This document shows positions 1-6,574 of a stretch of 16,106 bases of DNA, piece after piece. Where the stretch lies: the NCBI GenBank assembly GCA_046155815.1, contig JBJXFY010000366.1, positions 1-16,106 on the forward strand. Reading direction: 5' to 3'. The notes below the pieces were generated by a model that was not told the DNA's origin, searched no databases, and saw only the letters and a program-made list of their open reading frames with translations. This stretch comes from JBJXFY01 sp046155815 (lineage in GTDB: Bacteria > Verrucomicrobiota > Verrucomicrobiia > Limisphaerales > CAIMTB01). The stretch's first letter is position 1. Each line of letters starts with the position of its first letter. A program made the translations under genes and the position numbers.

Positions 1-2255
1 GCGCCGGCCTCCGTGCGCGTGGAAAGCAGGTCGAGCACGGCCACCGCGAGCGGTTGCAGGCGTGGGAGGTTCTTCTTCGCCGCGTCCGGCGCCACGAACA
101 TCACGTCGAGGTCCGAGCCGTAGGTGAGTTCCGCGCCGCCCAGCTTGCCGAGGCCGATCACGGTAAACGGCGGGCCCTTCAGCCGGTGCCGGCGCTGGAC
201 CACCTCGAGGGCGTACTGCAGGCAGGCTTCCGCGAGGGCGGACAGCTCCGCGCGCGTCTCCTCCGGATCGGCCAGGCCGAGGATGTCCCGCAGGCCCACG
301 CGCATGAACTCCGCCTCGTGGTAGCGCCGCAGCCACAGCGACTGGTCCGCATCCGTCACGCCACGGCGCAGATCCTCGAGCACGTCGGCCGCGGCCTTCG
401 CGCGCCGGAGATGTCCGCCGAGGTGCAGGTCGTCCACCAGATCGGGCTGGCGGATGGCCGACTCGGCGAGGAACTCCGAGCGGTCGAAGAGCAGCGCCAG
501 CAGGTCGAAGAGCGCCGGGTGGTGCGTCCACACCTCGTAGAGCATCGCGCGCGAGCCGTAGGCGGCGATGAAGCTGTCCAGCCGCGCCAGCACGCGGTCG
601 GGGTCGGACAGCACGACGTCGGCGGGCGGCGTCGTCGTGCCGGGGCAGCGGGCGAGCAGCCGCGGCACGAGGTGCATGGCCAGTTCCGACGTGCGCGCCG
701 AGACGTGGACGTAGCCCGGCCCCTCGACGAACTCCCGCAGCCGCGGCAGCGCGGTCTGCGCATCGCGGAAGCCGTGCGTGCGCAGCCGTTCGCGCCACGT
801 CTCCGCTCCGGCGCGGAAGTCCGGCGCCTCGGGTTCCGGGTCCGTGGCGAAGGCGCCGAAGACGCGGTCGTACACTGCGCGCACGCGCCTCGCGTGCCCC
901 GCGAGGGCCGCGGAGAACTTCGCCGGCGTCGGGAAGTCCATCGCGCGCGCCAGGCGGCGCAGGCCGGCGTCGTCGGCGGGCAGCGTGTGGGTCTGCGCGT
1001 TGGCCGCCACCTGCAGGCGGTGCTCCGCGCGGCGGAGGAATTGATACGCCGCCGCCAGCGCGTCCGCGTCGTCCTCGGGCAGCAGCCCGTACTGCGCCAG
1101 CTTGGGCAGCGCGGCCAGCGTCTGTGGCGTCTGGAGGAACGGGTTCTTCCCGCCGTTCAGCACCTGCAGCGCCTGGGCGACGAACTCGACCTCCCGGATG
1201 CCGCCGCGGCCACGCTTCAGGTCGCGCTCAAGGTCGCCCGGCCGCACCACCTCCGCCTCGATCCGCGTCTTCATGGCGGCCATGTCGTGCAGCAGCCGCT
1301 CGCTCAGGGCGCGCGGATAGCGGAACGGCTGGATCATCTCGCCGAACTCCGCCGCCAGCCCGGCGTCGCCGGCCACGCCGCGCGCCTTGAGCAGCATCAT
1401 GCGCTCCCACGTCTGCCCCGCCTGCGCGTAGAAGTTCTCGCAGCTCTCGAGCGAGCGGACGAGCGGCCCGGCGTCGCCCTCGGGCCGGAGGCGCACGTCC
1501 ACGCGGTGCAGCGGCCCGTCCGGCGTCGGCGCGCCGACCTCGCGGATGAAGCCCTCCGCCAGGCGCCGGAAGAACGGGTGGTTCGCCAGCCCTGCGCCGG
1601 CGGGCGTCGCGCCCCGCGGCGGCGCGCGGAAGGCCGCGCCCTCGTCCGCGTACACGAACATCACGTCCACGTCCGAGCTGAAGTTCAGCTCCTGCCCGCC
1701 CAGCTTGCCGAGGCCCACTACCGTGAACGGCGTGGGCTGCCAGCGGCCGTCGGCGTCGCGGTGGTGCGGCGTGCCGAGCCGCTCCCGCAGCGGCGCCTGA
1801 ACCAGGTCCAGCACGGTCTCCAGCGCGAGGTCCGCGATGTCGGAAATCTCGGCCACGATCTCCCCCAGCGGCCCAAGTCCGGCGAGGTCGCGCGCCGCGA
1901 CCCGCAGCATCGCGCGGTGCCGCCAGGCGCGGAGCGCTTCGTGGACCGAGGCGGCGTCCCCGGCATGCGGCTCGAGGAGCCTCTTCAGGTCACGTCCCAG
2001 GGAGGCGCGGAGGCGGGGTGTGCGCAGGGCGTCCGTATCGAACACCGAGGACACCCACGTCGGGTGGCGGACGAGCAGGTCGGCGGCCCAATCCGAGGCG
2101 TCCAGCAGGCGGGACAGCGCCGCGGCGGCTTCCGGCGAGAGATCGTGCGGCTGGTCAGGCCCGGCCGCCTCCGCGATGCGCGCCCACGCGGCCGCGACCT
2201 CCGCTGGCCGGCTGGTGGCCACGAAGGCGCGGGAGAGGGCGGGGGGCTGGCTCAC
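1..2255 (-). CDS. glnE: Bifunctional glutamine synthetase adenylyltransferase/adenylyl-removing enzyme, 3' end outside window
   Basis: GlnE adds AMP to, and removes it from, glutamine synthetase in the cytoplasm in response to PII signalling. About 751 codons are visible; the E. coli protein is 946 residues, so the C-terminal fifth lies beyond the left edge. Both nucleotidyltransferase domains can be read. The first has GLGKLGGQELNFSSDVDV near residues 180-197, followed by VDVRLRPEG. The second has GLGKLGGAELTYGSDLDV near residues 698-715. The visible part stops in LLSTRTEAG, just before the expected second DxRLRPSG motif. The metal-binding DxD pair is intact in both halves. A helical segment containing KRGRGGIREVEFVAQ links them, as in the family. 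The start is the GTG at 2255: a TGA lies in frame eight codons upstream and no ATG or clear Shine-Dalgarno is present. The gene follows pilD on the same strand across a 156-nt gap holding an inverted repeat. I see no promoter of its own. Confidence 0.95.
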   Translation of the reverse strand, partial: MSQPPALSRAFVATSRPAEVAAAWARIAEAAGPDQPHDLSPEAAAALSRLLDASDWAADLLVRHPTWVSSVFDTDALRTPRLRASLGRDLKRLLEPHAGDAASVHEALRAWRHRAMLRVAARDLAGLGPLGEIVAEISDIADLALETVLDLVQAPLRERLGTPHHRDADGRWQPTPFTVVGLGKLGGQELNFSSDVDVMFVYADEGAAFRAPPRGATPAGAGLANHPFFRRLAEGFIREVGAPTPDGPLHRVDVRLRPEGDAGPLVRSLESCENFYAQAGQTWERMMLLKARGVAGDAGLAAEFGEMIQPFRYPRALSERLLHDMAAMKTRIEAEVVRPGDLERDLKRGRGGIREVEFVAQALQVLNGGKNPFLQTPQTLAALPKLAQYGLLPEDDADALAAAYQFLRRAEHRLQVAANAQTHTLPADDAGLRRLARAMDFPTPAKFSAALAGHARRVRAVYDRVFGAFATDPEPEAPDFRAGAETWRERLRTHGFRDAQTALPRLREFVEGPGYVHVSARTSELAMHLVPRLLARCPGTTTPPADVVLSDPDRVLARLDSFIAAYGSRAMLYEVWTHHPALFDLLALLFDRSEFLAESAIRQPDLVDDLHLGGHLRRAKAAADVLEDLRRGVTDADQSLWLRRYHEAEFMRVGLRDILGLADPEETRAELSALAEACLQYALEVVQRRHRLKGPPFTVIGLGKLGGAELTYGSDLDVMFVAPDAAKKNLPRLQPLAVAVLDLLSTRTEAG

Positions 2256-2274
2256 GGACGGACGGAACGGGGCC

Positions 2275-2396
2275 GAAGCTCAAAGTTCAAAGCCAAAGCT
2301 CAAGAGAAGCGGCCAGTTCCACCCGCCAGAAGCGGACCCTGCGTCGGCTTGAGCTTGGCGCCTGAAGCTTTCCTTGAGCCTTGGGCTTTGAGCTTC
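2275..2396. repeat. Large imperfect inverted repeat of AAGCTCAAAG-type units between pilD and glnE
   Basis: GAAGCTCAAAG at 2275-2285 pairs perfectly with CTTTGAGCTTC at 2386-2396. Inside it, GCTCAAG at 2298-2304 can pair with CTTGAGC at 2373-2379 or with another CTTGAGC at 2348-2354. The arms are built from short related units (AAGCTC, AAAGTTC, AAAGCC, AAAGCTC). The transcript could form a long stem-loop after the pilD stop and before the glnE start, which might act as an attenuator, an mRNA stabiliser or a weak terminator. There is no U-tract. The composition is more AT-rich than the flanking genes. This gap holds no gene. A related, shorter element lies at 4468-4503. Confidence 0.7.
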
Positions 2397-2411
2397 ACTC
2401 CCCGCCCCGCT

Positions 2412-3515
2412 TCATCTGCCCATCCACCACGCCTCGACCCATTGCCGCGCGCCCAGCGCGTACACGGCGGCGGCCAGGGCAAGGTACGGCCCGTACGGGA
2501 TCCGGCTGGACCAGTCGCGTCGGCCGATGGCGATCAGGGCGACGCCCACGGCCGCGCCCACCAGCGAGCTCATCACCAGCGTGAACAGCACGCCCTGCCA
2601 GCCGATGAACGCGCCGATGGCCGCCATGAACTTCACGTCGCCCGGCCCCATCGCCTCGCGCGGCAGCTCCACGCGGTCGGTCACCACCTCGAGGTGCTTC
2701 ACCGATTCGGCGGAGAGCTTTTCGTCCGCAAGCCACAGTTCGTCGGCTTTCAGGCGCAGGCGCACCGGCACGTTGGCATGGCAGCGGTCCACGAGTTCGA
2801 GGCGTGCCGCGTGCAGGCGCAGCGTGTCGCCGCGACGGTAGAAGATTTCCTCGTAAGGCAGCTCGTGGTCCGGGAACACCAGCCGGTCTTCCGTGAAGAC
2901 CAGCCGCGTGCCCGGCGCGAGCGCGAGGCGCTGGCGGCCGAAGAGCAGCTTGCCGAGGCGTAGCACCGCGTAGATGAGGCCCGCTCCCAGCGCCGCACCG
3001 CCCAGGCTGCGCAGCAGCGCCGGCCCGACGTAGGCCGTGCCCTGGATGGCCGGAGCAACCACGGACGCCACGACGCCCGCGGCCGTCCCGCCCAGCGTGA
3101 TCACGTCGGGAATGATCAGGTGCTCGAAGTCAATGAACGTCGCCGCCACCAGCCCCGCGAGGAACACGCACATCACGACCGCCGCCGCGGGCGAGGTGTT
3201 TTTCCAGGCGAACCACGTGGCGAGGAACAGCAGCCCGGTGAGCGCCTCCACGATGACGTAGCGCGACGGGATGCGCGCGCCGCAGCACGCCCCCCGGCCG
3301 CGCTGCGCCAGCCAGGTGACCAGCGGGAGGTTCCGCAGCCACGGGATGCGCGCGCCGCACGCCGGGCAGTGCGACGGCGGGTGGATGACGCTGAGGTCGC
3401 GCGGCAGCCGGTGGATGCAGACGTTGAGGAAGCTGCCGACCATCGCACCCACGACGAAGAACACCGGCGGCCAGAGCCACGCCGGCGCGAGGGGCGGAAC
3501 GTTGAGGTCGTCCAT
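2412..3515 (-). CDS. pilD: Prepilin peptidase (A24 family) with an inserted soluble domain
   Basis: This is an integral inner-membrane aspartic peptidase that removes the leader from type IV prepilins and pseudopilins and, in classical members, N-methylates the new end. The 367-residue product begins with an N-terminal helix containing GSFLNVCIHRLP, followed by the cysteine-rich methylase region: C50-P-A-C53, then C77-C78 where most zinc-type members have C-x2-C. Several membrane helices follow. The two peptidase signatures are present: IDFEHLIIPD, with catalytic-type D129, and GPGDVK, with D293. Between a helix ending near residue 190 and the GPGD motif lies about 95 residues of charged, soluble sequence absent from the ~230-290-residue classical enzymes. 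The last helices follow GxGD. The ATG at 3515 lies 8 nt after the aroE stop, so the two are probably co-transcribed. No Shine-Dalgarno is visible. No pilin gene is nearby. Identification is firm; the role of the insert is unknown. Confidence 0.94.
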   Translation of the reverse strand: MDDLNVPPLAPAWLWPPVFFVVGAMVGSFLNVCIHRLPRDLSVIHPPSHCPACGARIPWLRNLPLVTWLAQRGRGACCGARIPSRYVIVEALTGLLFLATWFAWKNTSPAAAVVMCVFLAGLVAATFIDFEHLIIPDVITLGGTAAGVVASVVAPAIQGTAYVGPALLRSLGGAALGAGLIYAVLRLGKLLFGRQRLALAPGTRLVFTEDRLVFPDHELPYEEIFYRRGDTLRLHAARLELVDRCHANVPVRLRLKADELWLADEKLSAESVKHLEVVTDRVELPREAMGPGDVKFMAAIGAFIGWQGVLFTLVMSSLVGAAVGVALIAIGRRDWSSRIPYGPYLALAAAVYALGARQWVEAWWMGR

Positions 3516-3523
3516 GCGTCAGT

Positions 3524-4456
3524 TCAGCGGGAACCGCGAGGATACACGGCCGCGGCGAGGGCGAGGCGCATGATTTCCAGCGGCGCGGGCAGCCCGGTCC
3601 AAAGCTCCAGCGCGGCGGCGCCTTGGTGCAGCAGCATCCCGAGGCCGTTGGCCGTGCGGCAGCCGGCTGCGCGCGCGGCGCGCAGGAACGGCGTCTCCGG
3701 CGGGCGGTAGATCATGTCGTACGCGGCGCGCGCGCGGCGCAGGTCCAGCGCGGCGGGATCGAAGGGCAGGGGATCCTCCGCCCGCAGCCCGGCGGACGTG
3801 GCGTTCAGCACGAGGTCCACGTCGCCGGCGGGATAACCGGCCCGCACGCGGCCCGCGAGCGCGGGATGCAGGCGAAGAATCTCCGCCGCGACTTCCGCGG
3901 CACGCGCGGCCGTCCGGTTTACGAGATGAAGTGCGCCGGGTTCCTCCGCGGCCAGCCGCAGCGCGGCGACGCGGCCCACGCCGCCCGCACCGAGCAGCAC
4001 GATGCGCGCGCCGCGCGCCGTGAAGCCGAGGTCTTCGGCGAGGCTGCGGACGATGGCGTCGGCATCGGTGTTGAAGCCCACGGCGCGGAGTTCCGTCGCC
4101 GCGTCCGCCTCCGGGCGCGTGAGCGGGAGCCATTCACCGCCTGGCGTGCGGCCGTCGAAGCGCACGGTGTTCACGGCGCCCCAGCGGCGGGCCGATTCGT
4201 CCAGCACGTCCATCATCGGCACCGCAAGCAGCTTGTGCGGCACGGTAAGGTTGAGGCCGACGAAGCGCATGGCCCGCGCCCCGGCCAGCGCGGCGGCGAG
4301 GTGGTCCGGATGCACCTCGGCGGCGACGTACCGCCAGTCGAGGGCGAGGCTGGCCAGCGCGGCGTTGTGCATGGCCGGCGACGCGGAATGCCGCACGGGA
4401 AAGCCGTACACGGCGCAGAGGCGCGTGGTGGCGGAAAGCGGCGGCTGGTCGGGCAC
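3524..4456 (-). CDS. aroE: Shikimate 5-dehydrogenase
   Basis: AroE reduces 3-dehydroshikimate to shikimate with NADPH, in the chorismate and aromatic amino acid pathway. Numbered from the GTG at 4456 (310 residues; E. coli AroE has 272): the substrate site GFPVRHSASPAMHN includes S24 and S26; NLTVPHK ends in catalytic K75; AVNTV includes N96; NTD includes D131. The Rossmann loop GAGGVG is at 156-161, NATSAG starts at 218, YDMIYRPPETPFL follows, and GLGMLLHQ ends at Q278. A Pro/Glu/Ala-rich loop of about 15-20 extra residues sits just before NTD (near 103-126). The start is uncertain. The frame stays open to a TTG at 4501 (325 residues), but those extra codons translate a short-period DNA repeat (ELGTGSLEL) and look non-native, so I prefer the GTG. 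Upstream is menG with a gap of about 105 nt; downstream is pilD, 8 nt away. Confidence 0.93.
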   Translation of the reverse strand: MPDQPPLSATTRLCAVYGFPVRHSASPAMHNAALASLALDWRYVAAEVHPDHLAAALAGARAMRFVGLNLTVPHKLLAVPMMDVLDESARRWGAVNTVRFDGRTPGGEWLPLTRPEADAATELRAVGFNTDADAIVRSLAEDLGFTARGARIVLLGAGGVGRVAALRLAAEEPGALHLVNRTAARAAEVAAEILRLHPALAGRVRAGYPAGDVDLVLNATSAGLRAEDPLPFDPAALDLRRARAAYDMIYRPPETPFLRAARAAGCRTANGLGMLLHQGAAALELWTGLPAPLEIMRLALAAAVYPRGSR

Positions 4457-4467
4457 GGGCGGGTAAT

Positions 4468-4503
4468 CTGGAAGCTCCAAGCTCCCGGTTCCAAGTTCCA
4501 AAG
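4468..4503. repeat. Short-period repeat element at the aroE 5' end
   Basis: The stretch is made of near-copies of a 6-7-nt unit (GGAAGCTCCAAG, CTCC, GGTTCCAAG, TTCCAAAG). It resembles the arms of the element at 2275-2396, with CCAA in place of CAAA. On the minus strand it reads as repeated TTGGAAC/TTGGAGC. It overlaps the upstream open frame of aroE and could supply either a spurious TTG start or part of the aroE upstream region. I infer that the two elements belong to one dispersed family. Confidence 0.6.
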
Positions 4504-4561
4504 CAGCCCTGGGCCAGTCGCGAAACGCGGTCCAGTGATCGAGGCCCCCGGGGTGCTCCCC

Positions 4562-5281
4562 TCACCTCTCCGCCGAGTGGAGCGCCATGATGCCGGCGCC
4601 GAGCGGCTCGGCTCGTGCGTTCTGCCAGCCGGCCGCGGTCAGGCGTTCCTTCAGCGCCGCCGCGTCGGGGAAGGCGCGGAGGGAGTCGAGGATGTACGCG
4701 TAGGCGGCGCGGTCGCCGGCGAAGAGGCCGCCGAAGAGCGGCACGGCGAGCCGCAGGTAGCCGAAGTACAGCGCGCGCCACGGCGGCCAGACGGGCCTGC
4801 TGAAGTCCAGTACCACGAGCCGGCCGCCGGGCCGCGTCACGCGCCGCATCTCGCGCAGGCCGGCGTCGAGGTCCGCGAGGTTGCGGAGGCCGTAGCTGAT
4901 CGTGACGAGGTCGAAGGCTTCGTCGGCAAACTTCAGCGCCAGCGCGTCGCCGAGCTTGAAGCGTGTGCGGTCGTGGCGGTCCTCCATGCCCCGGCGCCTC
5001 ATGGCGACGTCGAGCATCGGCCGGCTGAAGTCGAGGCCGGTGGTCAGCGCGCCGGCCCGGGCGAGGGCGAAGGTTACGTCGCCCGTGCCGCAGCAGAGGT
5101 CGAGCGCGACCTCACCGGGGCAGACCTGGGCGCGCTTCAGGAGGCGGCGCTTCCACCGCCGGTGCAGGCCGAAGGACTGGAGGTCGTTGATCCGGTCGTA
5201 ACGGGCGGCGATGCCGTCGAAGAGATCGCGCACGGAGGCGGCGCGGTTTTCGCCGGGCTGGAAATAGGAGCCTTCGATCAC
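4562..5281 (-). CDS. menG: Demethylmenaquinone / ubiquinone C-methyltransferase (UbiE/MenG)
   Basis: This S-adenosylmethionine-dependent enzyme methylates the quinone ring in the last step of menaquinone synthesis, or the equivalent step for ubiquinone. The 239-residue product has the usual family length (about 230-260). The N-terminal signature FDGIAARYDRIND is at 21-33. The SAM-binding motif I, LDLCCGTGDV, is near 60-69, followed by GLDFSRPML (82-90), FDLVTISYGLRNL (123-135) and PGGRLVVLDFSRP (151-163). The C-terminal YAYILDSLRAFPD matches the UbiE family pattern. The start is the GTG at 5281, since no in-frame ATG precedes the conserved region; no Shine-Dalgarno is evident. The gene is divergent from the glycosyltransferase operon across 111 nt. 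No other quinone gene is present to decide between menaquinone and ubiquinone, so the symbol is the likelier choice rather than proven. Confidence 0.93.
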   Translation of the reverse strand: MIEGSYFQPGENRAASVRDLFDGIAARYDRINDLQSFGLHRRWKRRLLKRAQVCPGEVALDLCCGTGDVTFALARAGALTTGLDFSRPMLDVAMRRRGMEDRHDRTRFKLGDALALKFADEAFDLVTISYGLRNLADLDAGLREMRRVTRPGGRLVVLDFSRPVWPPWRALYFGYLRLAVPLFGGLFAGDRAAYAYILDSLRAFPDAAALKERLTAAGWQNARAEPLGAGIMALHSAER

Positions 5282-5332
5282 GGGCAGGGGATCATGGCGG
5301 CGTGGACGGCAAAAGCGAGCGCGGGGCCGGCC

Positions 5333-5362
5333 TTGCTGGACCGTGCGGGCGCGCCCTACGCT
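5333..5362 (+). promoter_or_regulatory. Putative sigma-70-type promoter of the glycosyltransferase-wecA-moeA operon
   Basis: TTGCTG (5333-5338) and TACGCT (5357-5362) are separated by 18 nt. The predicted start of transcription, near 5369, leaves a leader of about 25 nt before the ATG at 5393. The spacer ends in a perfect 10-bp palindrome, GGGCGCGCCC (5347-5356), which could be an operator but may be chance at this G+C content. The call rests on hexamer similarity and position only. Confidence 0.45.
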
Positions 5363-5392
5363 GTCGGGCCCGTCTGGCGGGCGGCTTCGTGG

Positions 5393-6574
5393 ATGAGACG
5401 CGTCCTCTTTGTGGATCATGTGAACCGCATCCTCGGCGGCGCGGAGGTCAACCTGGTTGAACTTCTCGCCGACGCCGGGGCGCGGCGCGCCTGGGACGTG
5501 ACGGTAGCCTGCTCGCCGGACAGCCCGCTTGATGAACGGCTCGCCGCCATCGGCGTGCGGCGGGTGCCTTACCAGTTCGGCAAGTCGGTAAACGAACTGC
5601 GGGTCGTGGGCCGGTCGTTTCCGCTGCTGGGCGCGGTGCGCGGGCTGCGGGCGCTGCACGCGGCCGGGACGCGGCTGCGCGCAATCCTGCGCGAGACCCG
5701 CGCGGAGATCGCCGTGTCCTGCACGAACAAGGACCACTTCGCCGCCACCGCCGCCTGCCGGCGCTCGCGGGCGGCCAGCGTGTGGTGGGTGAACGACATC
5801 CTGTCCGCCGATTTTTTCCCGGCACCGGCGCGGCGTGGATTCTGCTGGCGCGCACGGCGCGGCGCCGCGCGGCTGGCGGCGGTCTCGGAGGTCGCGCGGC
5901 GGGCGCTGGTGGACCAGGGACTGCGGCCGGAACTGGTGACGACGGTCCACAACGGCATCCCGCTGGAACGCTACGCGCGCCAGGAGTGCGGCGCGCTGCG
6001 GCGGATCATCGGCGCGGGCGACGGCGAGTTCCTCGCCGGCATCGTGGGTCGCTTCACGCCGTGGAAGGGGCAGGACATGGTGATCCGCCTCGCGCGGCGC
6101 TGGCGTGAGGCGGGACTGAAGGGGCGGTTTCTGCTGATCGGCCAGGCCTTCAACGAGGACGGGCCGTTCGAGGCGGCGCTGCAGGAGGCGATGCGCGGGC
6201 TGGAGGGTGTGGTCCATTTCGTGCCGTTCCAGCCGGACATCAGCGCCGCGCTCAGCGACCTCGACGTTCTGCTGCACGCGTCGGTGAAGCCCGAGCCGTT
6301 TGGCCGCGTGGTCATCGAGGCGATGGCGGTGGGCGTGCCCGTGGTGGCCGCGCGGGCAGGTGGGGTTCCGGAAATCATCACCGACGGACGGGACGGCCTG
6401 CTCGTGCCGCCGGGTGATGAAGCCGCGTACGTCGCGGCGCTGCGGTCGCTGGCGGAAAATCCGGCGCGGCGTGCGGAACTGGCCGCCGCCGGACGGCGGA
6501 CGGTGGAGGAACGCTTCACGGTGTCGCGCGTGCAGCGGGACTTCGAGCGCGTGTTCGCGGAGGTGGCGGCGTGA
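5393..6574 (+). CDS. Glycosyltransferase, GT4 family (GT-B fold)
   Basis: This 393-residue protein is a retaining-type GT-B glycosyltransferase that should transfer a sugar from a nucleotide donor to a lipid-linked or glycan acceptor at the cytoplasmic membrane face. The N-terminal acceptor domain has the Gly-rich loop GGAEVNLVELL (15-25) and a WWVNDI segment (131-136). The C-terminal donor domain has VHNGI (185-189), GRFTPWKGQD with R220 and K225, and the E-x7-E motif EPFGRVVIE (E301, E309), followed by GGVPEII and DGLLVPPGD. No signal peptide or transmembrane helix is visible. The start is the ATG at 5393, just before the hydrophobic first strand RRVLFVDHV. The stop overlaps the next start by 4 nt (GTGA). 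It is the first gene of a five-gene overlapping operon. Donor and acceptor cannot be read from the sequence. Confidence 0.9.
   Translation: MRRVLFVDHVNRILGGAEVNLVELLADAGARRAWDVTVACSPDSPLDERLAAIGVRRVPYQFGKSVNELRVVGRSFPLLGAVRGLRALHAAGTRLRAILRETRAEIAVSCTNKDHFAATAACRRSRAASVWWVNDILSADFFPAPARRGFCWRARRGAARLAAVSEVARRALVDQGLRPELVTTVHNGIPLERYARQECGALRRIIGAGDGEFLAGIVGRFTPWKGQDMVIRLARRWREAGLKGRFLLIGQAFNEDGPFEAALQEAMRGLEGVVHFVPFQPDISAALSDLDVLLHASVKPEPFGRVVIEAMAVGVPVVAARAGGVPEIITDGRDGLLVPPGDEAAYVAALRSLAENPARRAELAAAGRRTVEERFTVSRVQRDFERVFAEVAA
6559..6563 (+). promoter_or_regulatory. Shine-Dalgarno GGAGG for the second glycosyltransferase
   Basis: GGAGG lies 7 nt before the GTG at 6571, inside the 3' end of the preceding gene. 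It is the clearest Shine-Dalgarno sequence in the window and supports the overlapping GTG start. Confidence 0.6.

Noticed and set aside
54..2963. A very long plus-strand open frame opposite glnE and pilD
   Set aside because: Its translation is a low-complexity run of Arg, Ala, Gly, Gln and His typical of the antisense of GC-rich genes. The minus strand here encodes clear GlnE and PilD motifs.
3623..5392. Plus-strand open frame upstream of the first glycosyltransferase
   Set aside because: It is antisense to aroE and menG, lacks family motifs, and merely continues in frame into the real gene, which starts at the ATG at 5393.
5282..6277. Minus-strand frame extending menG upstream to a 571-residue product
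   Set aside because: The added N-terminal 330 residues are the antisense of a glycosyltransferase and do not resemble anything; MenG family similarity begins near the GTG at 5281.
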